Translations under genes and position numbers: made by a program
Notes under the pieces: model-generated
What the model was told of the DNA's origin: nothing
Database searches by the model: none
What the model saw: the letters and a program-made list of their open reading frames with translations, nothing else
Source of the DNA: Smallanthus sonchifolius
Taxonomy: Eukaryota; Streptophyta; Magnoliopsida; Asterales; Asteraceae
Length of the DNA: 64,000 bases
Direction: 5' to 3'
Assembly (NCBI GenBank): GCA_023525975.1
Contig: CM042035.1
Span: 32,083,001 to 32,147,000, forward strand
Part shown: in pieces, positions 24,101 through 34,200 of the stretch
Position numbering within the stretch: position 1 is the stretch's first letter
Layout: the number at the start of each line of letters is the position of its first letter

Positions 24101-24333
24101 GTGGGGTATTTGAGTGTTGAAGTAAACAAAACAATTAAAATGTGTGTGTGTGTGGCAATTCAACCATAGGAAGGGTGAGGGAGGGGGTTTGGGTCTTTCA
24201 AATGTGATAGGTTAGACATGAGAGATTGATGACAAAGCATAGTGAATTGATGGAATGACAAGTTTATCTCATCCTTTTTCATTTTTGGATTTCTAAAAAT
24301 ATTAATAAAAATTGTCATATATATATATATATA
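21137..24333 (-). repeat. G1 5' LTR, truncated
   Basis: Aligns with 4722-5900 plus 14825-16430. It ends abruptly inside a TA run (24317-24333), where the left copy continues for 780 more bases. That missing part would contain the U3 start. The junction is followed by unrelated DNA. Confidence 0.78.
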
Positions 24334-25057
24334 GGAGAAGGTTCCACTAAAAAGTGGTTTTTCGCTAAGAAAACGCTAAGATGTGGGTCAAACGAACTCC
24401 GATTGAGCTCATTCCAGCGGCGTTGGAACCGTCTCATCGAACTCTAATCCGAACCCAAAAACCTAAACCCCCCTCCACCCGCACCACTAAAAACCTAAAC
24501 CCCCCTCCAACCCCACCCTAAAAAGCCTAAAACCGTTTTTCCAACCATGTGCGATAATGAGGTAGAAACAGCCAAATCGAGGGAAGAACCAAATAGCCTC
24601 TGGTCAGAAACGTAGGGAATGAGAGACAGAGATGTGGTGGTTGTTGGTGGTGCCGAAAATCGATGATCAAAGGGGAAGAAGGTCAACTGAGTAGGGGGTG
24701 GTGGTTGTTTTGTAGTGTGTCGGGCGATTGTCTGTTCAAAGGGGTCGTCAGAGGAGACGGTCGGAGGGTGGTGGCAGTGGTTGTCTCGAATTGGGAATGA
24801 GGATGAGAGTGTAAATAGATAACGGAAGTTAGGGTTTTTGAAAAAGAAAATAGAAATATTTTTATTTAATCTTTTTTTTACTAAAGGGGGTATTATGGTT
24901 ATTTCACATAAATTTAACAAAAAAATATGGATGATGTTAGTTGTGCAATTATAATCGAGAAGAAACTGAAATTAATTCATTAAAATGTCAAATTTAAACG
25001 TTTATACTAAAATGGTTATTTGAATCAAACTAAAGAAACTAAAACCGTATTTAACTC
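24334..25057. other. Unclassified insertion or flank
   Basis: Begins GGAGAAGGTTCCACTAAAAAG directly after the TA run, an arrangement often seen at plant DNA-transposon edges. It contains C-rich tracts (AAACCCCCCTCC x2) and becomes AT-rich to the right. I cannot identify its other end or class. A 141-residue minus-strand ORF at 24495-24920 is Pro/Ser/Thr-rich without a domain and is not called. Confidence 0.35.
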
Positions 25058-25291
25058 TATCATTTACCACCACTAACTTAGGCTAATGGCAAAGGTGTAT
25101 ACCAAGACTTCTCTAAAATTGAGAGGTCTTGGGTTCAAGTCCCACTTGTGACAAAAATAAAAAGGGGGATCTAAGTTGAGGCAGGGGGTTTTCTCACCTA
25201 TAGTGAGTTTTCTCCTGATGGGGTGGAGATAATCGGGTGGGCCAGTGGCCCGTCAGTGATCCAAATTGTCGTTAAAAAAAAGTATCATTTA
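25058..25291 (+). repeat. Target-site duplication of the SINE (9 bp)
   Basis: TATCATTTA occurs at 25058-25066 and 25283-25291, immediately outside the SINE. Confidence 0.85.
25067..25282 (+). mobile_element. tRNA-derived SINE (216 bp)
   Basis: RNA polymerase III box A-like TGGCAAAGGTG is at 25087-25097 and a full box B GGTTCAAGTCC is at 25132-25142, with the spacing of a tRNA gene. After a tRNA-unrelated body (with GGGCCAGTGGCCC) it ends TTGTCGTTAAAAAAAAG. A 9-bp perfect target duplication flanks it. SINEs are non-coding and use LINE enzymes to move. The tRNA arms beyond boxes A and B do not fold, so it is not a tRNA gene. Confidence 0.88.
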
Positions 25292-25828
25292 ATTTAAAAA
25301 TCAAACTATAAACACTGTTAGCCGCTAACCATGAACCAATCAACGCTTCATTCCTTTATTTTGGATCCGTCTGTCTCTGTCCTGTCAAGAAAGTGACATG
25401 TATAATTTTGATGTATGATTTTGATAAGGAGAGAACTTTGAAAGAAAAGCCACAAATCATACGTTAACAAACATGGACTTTTTTTTCTTTGTTATTAAAC
25501 AATATACAAATTATTTTACTTGTCAAAATAAATTTGTTAAGATAAATTATATTTGAAGTCTTAAATCTAATAAATTATTTTATTTGTCACAATAAATTGC
25601 TTTTTCTCTAAGCAATCATTTATTTATAAGTTTAATTATTTATAAGTTTTAGTTTAAAACGATCATTTCTATTAAAGAAAAAAAAAATAGGAGATGCAAA
25701 AGTTTAGTTACATCGTCACGAATTGAGGCTCACGAACACCCCCTCTCCTTCATTCTAGCTCGTTGGTGGCGCTACCCAACTCCTATCCATTTTCTACTGA
25801 TATCCCCTCTCCCCTCGTCTCGCCTATG
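25292..25828. other. AT-rich intergenic stretch
   Basis: No ORF, repeat or RNA gene that I can support. There are homopolymer runs (A9 at about 25677) and a CT-rich part at 25735-25820. Confidence 0.5.
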
Positions 25829-25836
25829 GATGCTTG

Positions 25837-26369
25837 TAGGCCTGTAAATGAATCGAACGCTCATGAACTGTTCGACGGGAAGTTTGTTTATGTTCGTTTA
25901 TTTAATAAACGAACGAACACGAACAAATTTTTTTGTTCAATTAATTAAACAAACGAACATGACCACATGTCGTGGTCGTTCATTTATGTTCGTTTATTAA
26001 CATTCGTTTATGTTCATTTGTTTGTTGTTAATTTGTTTTTGGATGAATCATGTATATTTGAACCACAAGTTTACATGTGTTTTTGGATGAATTATTTAGT
26101 ATTAGACTTGTTCATGTGTGTTCATTAATGTTTGTTTGTGTTTATTTATGTTTGTTCGTTTGTGTTCGTTTTATATTTGTTCATTTGTGTTCGTTTAGCT
26201 TTCTAATGAACAAACATGAACGAACACGAACATTTCCATTTTCTTAATGAACGAACATGAACAAAAAAAATGTGTTCGCTTATATGTTCGTGTTCGTGTT
26301 CGGTAAAAATCAAATAAACGAAAACGAACACGCCGATGTTCGTGTTCGTTCGGTTCGTTTATAGGCCAA
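25837..26369. mobile_element. hAT-like MITE (533 bp)
   Basis: The left end TAGGCCTGTAAATGAAT and the inverted right end TTGGCCTATAAACGAAC pair at about 19 of 23 positions. Flanks GATGCTTG (25829-25836) and GATGCCTG (26370-26377) form an 8-bp duplication with one mismatch, the hAT length. The body is packed with GTTCGTTTATGTTCG and its complement, typical of subterminal transposase-binding repeats. There is no transposase, so it is non-autonomous. Confidence 0.72.
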
Positions 26370-26566
26370 GATGCCTGTTAACACATCTCTCTCCTACCTT
26401 TTTTCTCCCGGGGTCATCCGGGTACAGCGCTCTCCTCCAAGCGAGCTCAGAAATGCAAACGGATTCCTCCCATCAAATGTGCTCTTAAATTGATCAAAGT
26501 ACTAGAAATTGTTGAAAAAAGTAACCTAACAACTCGATAAATCTATTTATTATTTTAAATTATTAT

Positions 26567-26907
26567 TGAAAGTTAATATATTAATCCATGTGAACAAAGT
26601 CTAAGGGTCCAAAGTGTTAATAGGTTAAAGTTGTATTTAGTAGTAGATATGTAATGTATGTAAAGTGCAGAGGTATATTGTGTCAAAGTAGAAGTTAAAA
26701 CCCTACCATATACACGTGTGTGTATATGTCAATGTTCATAACCGGTGCCAACAAAAGAAGCGACGATTCAATGCACCGATTAGGGGATTTCCAATTAGTA
26801 TAAATAGAAGTCAAATTGAGTCTGTAAAATTAACCTTTGTTCATTCAATAAAAGATTTACTTTGATTTTATATTGTGTGTTCAATTGTTCAAGAGAAAAG
26901 ACCAACA
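26567..26907 (+). repeat. TR-GAG 5' LTR
   Basis: TG...CA ends. The TATA box TATAAATAG at 26799-26807 has a transcription start expected about 30 bases on. A polyadenylation-type AATAAA follows at about 26847. Confidence 0.9.
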
Positions 26908-26908
26908 G

Positions 26909-26921
26909 TGGCATCAGAGCC
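26909..26921 (+). other. TR-GAG primer binding site
   Basis: TGGCATCAGAGCC, one base after the LTR, matches the tRNA-Met site with one change (T to C at position 4). Confidence 0.85.
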
Positions 26922-27912
26922 AAAGGTTGACGGAATCGATTAGGTGTGAATCGATTTAGAGAATAGAGAGTTGATTCAAAGGATTCGATTGAGTGAAGAT
27001 CGAATCAGGGAAGATTAAAAAGAAGAGACAGAGTACATACCGGTTCTGTGACGGAGAGAACACCGGAACTGAGACCAGAGGATTAAAACGGTTGATTGAG
27101 AAAACCGCCGTGAGCGCCTGCCGGAGGAGAAACCGCCGGAGACCGATTCAGAGAGAGAGTGAGAGAACATACCGGTTGCGGTTTCCAGATAAGGAAGAAA
27201 CGTTGCCGCCGATTCTGAACCAGAGAAGTAGCAATCAGCGTTGTTCTTGCTACAGGAGAAATTGGAGAGACCGATTGAAAGAAGACAGGGACGATTCGAG
27301 AAAAATCGAACCCAGTGTTTGTTAGTATTGTTGACCGACGTTCGTGAACCAGAAGAAGAAGAGGGAACCAAAATTGGAGAAAGAAAATCTTTAAGCCCTA
27401 ATTTTGGTGTAATTGTACGACGCCAAGAAGAAAAGGGAGAAGGCCAGTGGGCCAAGAGTGGACTTTTTTTGTGGGCCGGCTTACGAGACAAGAAAGAAAC
27501 AATCTTGTTTTTGTTGTTTGTTCGTGGAACACAAAAAAGGGAAAAACAAGAATAGAACAAAAAAAAAGAGGATTGGTTTGTTTGATTGTTTGACAAATAA
27601 AACAAAACGACATAGAGACCGTCACTAAAAGAGACGAGACAAGAGACGAGTGGTGTTCGTGGTGTACGACATCAAAGAGACGAGAAAAAGAGAAACGAGA
27701 GGTGTTCGTGACTTGCGTCACCAAGTTCAGAAAATTAGAAATACGCGCAGAGGATTCGCGAAATTCCAGGTTTTACGTTCTGATTACCTTGAATTTAAAG
27801 TTTATAGAGTTATTGCAATTTAGAGGATTAAATTAGATTAGAAATTGAATTTGAGATTGTGTTAGAAAGACACACGAGTGCGTTTTGGTTTTAGAAGAAA
27901 ACCTAAGTTACG
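26922..27912 (+). other. TR-GAG untranslated leader
   Basis: About 1 kb of purine-rich leader between primer site and gag. ORFs of up to 196 residues occur on either strand, but they overlap in three frames and lack domains, so I take them as chance ORFs. The leader may hold packaging signals. Confidence 0.5.
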
Positions 27913-28869
27913 ATGCCAGGGGAATCAAGCAAGGAGACGAACAAGGAGATAATAATACATAAGGAGATGAGTTATGTTTCCCATTTTAAATGTCCTGTCC
28001 TAAAATCAACAAATTATGCCGTATGGGAAATTTGTACAAAAACTATACTAAGGGCAAACGAACTATGGAAAATGATAGAACCGAGTGCGAGTACGCAAGT
28101 TGATGAGAAGAAAGATATGGAGGCGACAGCGCATCTATTTCAAGCATTACTAGAAGAGATGATATTACAAGTGGCAAGTTGTAAAAGTACAAAAGAGATT
28201 TGGGATGCACTTAAGACAAGACATGTGGGTGTAGAGCGAGTGCAGAAGGCACGTCTACAAACACTAAGAACAGAATTTGAAATGTTGAGAATGAAAGAAG
28301 AAGACAGCATAGATACGTTCACTTCAAAGTTAAATAGTATTGTTACTAGAGCAAAGGGATTAGGATCAGTATATGATGTGCCAACTTTAATACGGAAACT
28401 ACTAAGTGTTGTACCAAAGAGGTTTGTTCAAATAGCTGCAACCATCGAGCAATTTGCTGACCTAGATACAACAACTCTAGAGGAGACAATTGGAAGGTTG
28501 TAAGCCTTTGAAGAAAGAACCAGTTTAATGGATGAAAGCCCGGTGAACAATCAAGATAGACTTTTGTTCACACAACACGACAAGAACTATGGTCGAGGAG
28601 GACTTTTTAGAAACCGTGAACAAGGAAGGTTTAATACATCACAAGGAAATTGGCGTGATGAGAAGTTTAAACAAAGAGGAGGAAATGTCTCGAATGAAAA
28701 CTCAAGGAACAAGAGGGAAAATGGTTATGATAGAAGGAAGAGAAACCCTAGAGATCAAAACCATCCTAGAAGAGATATTAAAGAAGTAGAGTGCTACAAT
28801 TGCCATAAGTTTGGACATTATGCATCGAATTGTCTAGAATCAGGTCATAGAAAGGAGAGGCAAACCTAG
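27913..28869 (+). pseudogene. TR-GAG gag, one internal stop
   Basis: Starts at ATG 27913. Residues 30-195 form a copia-type capsid domain (UBN2-like: YAVWEICTKTILRANELW, DALKTRH, LQTLRTEFEMLRM). An in-frame TAA at 28501-28503 interrupts it, and the same frame then continues from 28504 through a basic linker to one zinc knuckle CYNCHKFGHYASNC at about 28791-28832. After the knuckle the frame ends early at 28867-28869. The expected gag-to-protease text (NLVQED...) sits in another frame, so a second small frameshift lies near 28860. Gag would package this RNA and perhaps that of relatives. Confidence 0.85.
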
Positions 28870-28898
28870 TACAAGAGGATATAGAACCGACCCTCTTA

Positions 28899-29732
28899 AT
28901 GGCAGTTACAGGTGACCAGGAGAGATATGAAGAGAATACTTCAAGTGAGAAGGAAAGCAATTACTGGACGTCATTAGCAAAGTATTTTAATGACGAAGAG
29001 CCGGAGTGGCCAGGATCAGGTACTAAGAGGAATCAAAAGCTCGAAGATGCAAAGTCGAAAAAGATGAGATCAGAAATAGAGATTGATATAAAGGGAAAGT
29101 TGGAGATGCGGAGATTAGACATGCTTCATGAGTTTGAAGTAAAGAAACAAGAACTCAAGACCGAGTTAAGAAACAGAGAATTAGAATCCGAGAAAAAGAT
29201 GAATGACAAAATGGAGAGCTTAAGGAGTTTAAAAGAAGCTACAAACAAAGAGATAGAAGAACTGCAGTCAGAAAGAGCCCAGTTAGAGAAAGAGAGGCAA
29301 GAGATGCTTGCAAGTCAAAAGCATCTAGAAGATGAGCAGCTAAAAGAAAAGAAATGTGAGAAACACGGAAGGATGACATCAAAGGATACTGAAACAAGTT
29401 GCAAAAGAAAGAAACAAGAAGATAGTGGTGACTTACCATTTAAAGATGAACCAGTCAAAGCAAAGGAAGACAGATCAGTCAAAGTTCAAGAAGATAAAAT
29501 GATACAAGTGAAAGAAGATGACTTACAAGCTGAAGAGAATCAAGAAAGATGGGCAGATATAGAACATACAGTTCGTGATAAAGACAAAGTTGATACTACA
29601 AATGATGAAGACAAAGTCAAAGCTGTTAACACTTATCAGGACGGAAGAAACCCGAAGATTAGAGACAAAGATCCACTACAACATGCTCAAGATAAAAATG
29701 AAAAAGGTGAAGATATTGAAGACATAGATTAA
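28899..29732 (+). CDS. Coiled-coil ORF in place of pol (277 aa)
   Basis: A single open frame ends just before the PPT. The first residues (MAVTGDQERYEENT) are the normal copia text leading to the protease, but the protease active site never appears. Residues about 60-155 are a heptad-rich coiled coil (KLEMRRLDMLHEFEVKKQEL, LKEATNKEIEELQSERAQLE). The rest is a charged Lys/Glu/Asp-rich tail with KCEKHGR and KRKKQ, possible nuclear signals. The coil pattern reminds me of plant CRWN/NMCP lamin-like proteins, so a captured host fragment is possible; this is inference. The frame lacks stops although gag has one. Confidence 0.6.
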   Translation: MAVTGDQERYEENTSSEKESNYWTSLAKYFNDEEPEWPGSGTKRNQKLEDAKSKKMRSEIEIDIKGKLEMRRLDMLHEFEVKKQELKTELRNRELESEKKMNDKMESLRSLKEATNKEIEELQSERAQLEKERQEMLASQKHLEDEQLKEKKCEKHGRMTSKDTETSCKRKKQEDSGDLPFKDEPVKAKEDRSVKVQEDKMIQVKEDDLQAEENQERWADIEHTVRDKDKVDTTNDEDKVKAVNTYQDGRNPKIRDKDPLQHAQDKNEKGEDIEDID

Positions 29733-29737
29733 TAAAT

Positions 29738-29749
29738 TAAGGGGGAGTA
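29738..29749 (+). other. TR-GAG polypurine tract
   Basis: TTAAGGGGGAGTA directly upstream of the 3' LTR. Confidence 0.85.
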
Positions 29750-29750
29750 T

Positions 29751-30090
29751 TGAAAGTTAATATATTAATCCATGTGGATAAAGTCTAAGGGTCCAAAGTG
29801 TCAATAGGTTAAAGTTGTATTTATTAGTAGATATGTAATGTATGTAAAGTGCATGGGTATATTGTGTGTCAAAGTAGAAGTTAGAAAGCTACCATATACA
29901 CATGTGTGTATATGTCAATGTTAAACGGTGCCAACAAAAGAAGCGACGATTCAATGCACCGATTAGGGGATTTCCAATTAGTATAAATAGAAGTCAAATT
30001 GAGTCTGTAAAATTAATCTTTGTTCATTCAATAAAAGATTTACTTTGATTTTATATTGTGTGTTCAATTGTTCAAGAGAGAAGACCAACA
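29751..30090 (+). repeat. TR-GAG 3' LTR
   Basis: Matches the 5' LTR with about a dozen substitutions plus small gaps, and is followed by the ATTAT duplication. Confidence 0.9.
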
Positions 30091-30095
30091 ATTAT

Positions 30096-30396
30096 AACAA
30101 AGCAAACTTTATGAACTTCATAAACCAAAACCAAAACCTGATTATTTTAAACAGGCTAAGCAGGTCAACTTAAACAAACAAGACCTTTATATCAAACAAA
30201 TTAAACATAACCTAAAATCTAATTATTTCATGTAGCGTTTGTATCTCGGGCAACAAAATGATCTGAATATATCTACATTTAAAGACGAATCTTTTGGTAC
30301 ATAACTGAATTTATTCTAAAAAATTAAGAGAGGCCATAAATAAGAAGCTATGAGCATTTATTATAGGGTTATGGCTCCCTTAAGATGAAGAACAAT
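30096..30396 (-). promoter_or_regulatory. Downstream region of the TBC gene with AATAAA signals
   Basis: On the minus strand AATAAA occurs at 30362-30357 and 30315-30310. Before the LINE insertion these lay about 55 and 100 bases past the stop codon of the TBC gene, so they are plausible original polyadenylation signals. No ORF is supported here. Confidence 0.45.
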
Positions 30397-30414
30397 AAGC
30401 ACCAAGAATCTATA

Positions 30415-31246
30415 ACCAAACCAAACCAAACGTACCCAGTATAATCCCACACATAGCTAACGCTATTAGTAGGGTCTGGGGAGGGTGTGATGAGGGCAAA
30501 CCTTACCCCTATCCCAAGGGATAGAGAGGCTGCTCCCGTTTAGACCCCCGGCTCCATAGGAAAGAAAAAGATAAAAATATAAATAAAATTAATGAGTAAT
30601 AAAGTAAAATAAATCTAACAGTAATCTAACAATTAGCAGTGTATGACTAGAGTATATTAGTCACAAGAAACACAACACACCTACAAGAAACAAGACATAC
30701 GCAAAATCTTTGCTAAACAACTCTACTCTCCCACACAACGGGTCACTCATCCTAAAACCCTAATACGACGTCTCCATGAAATCCTATCATTGATCATGTC
30801 CTCTGAGAGGTGTAAATCTAGCAAATCAAGCCTAATCCTCTCATCCCACGTTATTTTCGGTCTCCCCCTGCTCCTTTTCCCCTCTACAACGAGAGTTTCC
30901 ACCGTTCTCACTGGATCTGTGCTCTGTCTCCTCTTGACATGTCCAAACCATCTCAATCTTCCTTCTCTTATCTTATCTGAGATACATGTGACTCTCAATC
31001 TCTTCCGAACAACTTCATTTCTTATTCGGTCCTTTCTTGTGTGTCCACATATCCACCTCAACATCCTCATCTCAGCTATATCCATTTTTCGAGCTTGTGT
31101 CTTCTTGATGGCCCAACAATCGGTTCCATATAGCATCGCTGGGCGAACTGCTACCCTATAAAATTTACCCTTTAACCCTATTGGGAACCTCTTGTCGCAC
31201 AAACACCTGAGGCCGCTCTCCATTTACACCAACCAGTCTGCACCCG
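30415..31246 (-). mobile_element. 5'-truncated RTE-type LINE (832 bp)
   Basis: On the minus strand it begins inside the RT C-terminus and ends with a 3' region GGGATTATACTGGGTACG followed by a TTTGG repeat tail (30415-30430). An 18-bp duplication flanks it. The 3' part (30440-30560, with GGTCTGGGGAGGG and GAGAGGCTG on the plus strand) is one I know from plant TS-type SINEs, which share 3' ends with RTE LINEs. The insertion lies 20 bases downstream of the TBC gene stop, in the same orientation. Confidence 0.85.
30747..31245 (-). pseudogene. RTE LINE reverse transcriptase C-terminal fragment
   Basis: A frame of 158 residues carries strings typical of the RTE RT C-terminus: GKFYRVAVRPAMLYGTDCWA, KMDIAEMRMLRWICGHTRKD, GRLRWFGHVKRR and RGRPKITWDERIR. 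Upstream, QTGWCKWRAASGV is in a different frame, so a frameshift lies near 31200. The catalytic FADD region and the endonuclease are absent through 5' truncation. It ends with RRRIRVLG and a stop. It is not functional. Confidence 0.85.
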
Positions 31247-31283
31247 AAGCACTAAGAATCTATATACACATATTATAACCACC

Positions 31284-34200
31284 TCACATTTCTGACAGAA
31301 TGTTGCTGATTTTCCTAAGCTCTTTCAGGGCTGCCATGGCAGTCATTTGTCCTCGGTCTACCAGTGCCTTCTTCGACAAGTTATCTACATGACCCGTTTC
31401 CCCCTTTTCTTGCTGGAACACCGATTCGATCACCTGCATTGTGATAAAAATTGTCAATGAACAGAAATAATACCTTGAGATTTGACCCGCCCGACCCATT
31501 GCATCATGTAGTCATTAATGCAAACAATGACTGGAAATGATCATACCTGAAGATTTTCCACCATGGATTGACCAAGATTTTTCAAAGAACAAATCTTGTT
31601 TTGGTTCACGGATTCGCCTTTATCCATGTCACCTTTCTGATCATGCCCCACGAGAGAAGAATTTGTAGAATCGCCGGCTTTCTCCAAGAACCTGTCACCA
31701 TTGTTCTTTCCGAACTTCCAAAACCACTGCTTTCCTGATAAAATGATCCGATCTTTCAAATTCAATCCCGACTTCCCTACAGATTCTTCATTTTCCACGC
31801 CCTTCAATAGTGTAGCATCTTCCGGGCCATCAGAAACTGGGACAGGCCCATTTTCATCAACTTCCTGGATAGCGTTACCTGAATCTGCTGCAGTACTAGA
31901 CTCGGGCTCGGGCTTCGGCTCGGGCTCATCAACTAGTATATTTGAAGCCACACTACTCTGCTCACTGTCAATTTCATTATCATTCTCATTATCATTATCA
32001 TTATCATCATTAACACCACCAATTGGGCTTGGTGGGTCGGATAAAATAGAAGAGTTCTCTTCACTGCCACCATTTCCGCACACTGCTTTTTCACAGTCGG
32101 TTTCTTCTTCTAACCCAAGCTGTCGAGCTAAATCATCAAGCAAATTTCTCCTAACCCGTCTAGACGGGCCCCTTTTTTCACTATACGCCTTTGAAGAGGA
32201 CGGGTCCGATTCCGTTCTCAACAACCGTGACTTCACTTTCTCTGACCAACCTTTACGTTGACTTTGACTTTGCTTCAGTGGGGTAGTTTGTTTTTTCTCT
32301 TCTTCGTGCAAAACCCTCCATTTCTCTTCCCAGTAGCTATCACGCACCACGCTTAGCGGGCTTCCGGGAGGGGCTGCATTAGATGGCAAACTGTGAATAC
32401 TAAAACCCATCGGTTTAACACTCTCGTGGATGCCATCGCTATACATTCGAGGCGGGACTGATCTCATAGCATTGATAGCAATGTTTACTAAAGACTTAGC
32501 CTTCTTCAACAATTTCCCCAAATTTACATCTTGTGGGAAGTTTAGTAATCTTTGGAGGCAACAAGTGGCGGTTTCGGTGGCGAGAATGGAAGATCGTATA
32601 TAAAGTATCATCGAAACAGCAAGGGCTGCAATAAAGGCCCCACGAGACGAATTGAGAACTTCAGAATCATTTTCAGAGTTTAGTCTAGTGTTGTCAAACG
32701 AAAAAATTTCATCCCAAATTACCAAAAGGTCCTCCAGAGCAAACTCACGCCCGAAAAGAACCCGTAACCATCTAAGAGCAAAATACTGTGGCTCGACTCC
32801 TAGCTCGGTAAAATGAGTGTAAAGTGATGAATCAACAATGGCTAGTAAGTGGTATAACGTGGAAGATGCTTCAATTACAGGTGGCAACCCGTTTTGTGGC
32901 CCATTTAAAGGGCACAAGGAGAAAAAGCTAGCCATTGAAACCGCTCCACCAGAACCGTTCATTAAAGCATCAAACATACAATAGGTGTCGTGTTCCATAA
33001 ATTTCTCAGACAGCACAATACCCAACTCGCCCTCTGCCCCATAAGCATCACTAAATGATATGATGGTTTGTATCTTCGGATCGAGTTCATAAAGATTATT
33101 AAACTTCACTTGATCTTCTTGGATTTCGGTATGGTTTTCTATATGTTGCGGTATTTGTTTTAAATGAGATCTATAGGCGGAATCAGTGTTGTCAAAAACA
33201 AGCCCGTCAAAATTATCAGTGAAGTAATGCTCGTATAATTTTCTCACCGCAGAAAGACGTTCTACATCAGCCTGGAGAACATATAATAAAGGAGCCAAGA
33301 GTTCATGCATCCCTGTAAAGAATAATATATCGATTAAATAATCCCCAATATATGCAAAAACAAGTTATTCATTATTTAACGGACTACACATCGAATTCCA
33401 TTTCATTTTTACGAATGAGACATGAGATTAACTTAGGGGGTGTTTAATTGTGTGTTTTAAAAGCGATTATCTCACAAAAATGATCAGAAAGGACATTTTT
33501 GAGAAAAATAAAAGTAAAATAAAAAGGACGGGCGTATCAAAAATCACTCAAATTCAGTTAAATGAACAAGCATATAGATAACTTTAGTTTACACTTAGAT
33601 AACCAATGTTGTTGCAGCTAGGATGAAACTTTAAACCGATTATTTGACCCCAAAATAATCAAAAACTATTTATCCAAACATTAAAAACCGATAATTGCAA
33701 AATAGTTTCCATGGATAAATTCTAAACCATTCATTTCAACTAATTAGGAAATATTAGAGAATTAATCTGGAAAATATATAAATATTTTACCTTGTCTATA
33801 CCCATAGCTCGGATGACTAATACACCAAAGCAACACAATTCTCCTTAACATGCCTTGACATCCAGGAGTCTGGAAGTAGCTGCCATGTTCGGGATACAAG
33901 CGGGACAAATCTTGGTCAACCATCTTCTCTAACTCGGCTTTTTGAAAAAACCGACCCCACATACTATCTGTATGTAGCATCATCACAGTATCAACAAGAA
34001 GTCCAAATAACCAAAACATATCAAGAATTTATAACATTAACTCAATCCATATGTACAACTTATGATCACATTTAATAAGTTTTCTTTTAATGCACATACA
34101 TTAGTTCTTGATTTGTAAAGGGTATGATTGAAACAAACATGCTATATTTTATATAGGTAAAAGGATAAAAAATTTACCGGGGTCTTGAGATAATGGATTG

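Larger units (their letters stand above)
4722..24333 (-). mobile_element. G1: minus-strand gypsy-type non-autonomous element, about 3.5-kb LTRs
   Basis: Two copies of one LTR lie in direct orientation, 4722-17214 (split by T1) and 21137-24333 (truncated). Both begin TGTCACACCC on the plus strand. Next to the right copy is the reverse complement of a tRNA-Met primer site (21122-21134). Next to the left copy, on the minus strand, are a purine-rich tract and the chromovirus-type TTTCG/CGAAA hairpin. The element therefore reads right to left: 5' LTR on the right, 3' LTR on the left. About 3.9 kb of internal DNA has no recognisable gag or pol. A third LTR of the same family is the solo LTR at 55071-58532. 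Confidence 0.75.
26567..30090 (+). mobile_element. Copia TR-GAG-type non-autonomous retrotransposon (3524 bp)
   Basis: LTRs of 341 and 340 bp (TGAAAGTTAA...GACCAACA) are flanked by ATTAT (26562-26566 and 30091-30095). A primer site follows the 5' LTR and a PPT precedes the 3' LTR. Inside are a gag gene and a coiled-coil ORF; protease, integrase, RT and RNase H are all missing. Gag-only elements of this design are known in plants as TR-GAG. LTR identity is roughly 95%. Confidence 0.9.
30397..31264. repeat. LINE target-site duplication (18 bp, one mismatch)
   Basis: AAGCACCAAGAATCTATA at 30397-30414 and AAGCACTAAGAATCTATA at 31247-31264 bracket the LINE. Confidence 0.88.

Noticed and set aside
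24495..24920. 141-residue minus-strand ORF
   Set aside because: Low-complexity Pro/Ser/Thr content, no domain and no conserved context.
25087..25150. A tRNA gene
   Set aside because: Only the A and B boxes match; acceptor and anticodon arms do not form, and the 9-bp duplication shows a SINE.
27015..27605. 196-residue minus-strand ORF in the TR-GAG leader
   Set aside because: Overlaps other ORFs in several frames, has no domain and lies antisense in a purine-rich leader.
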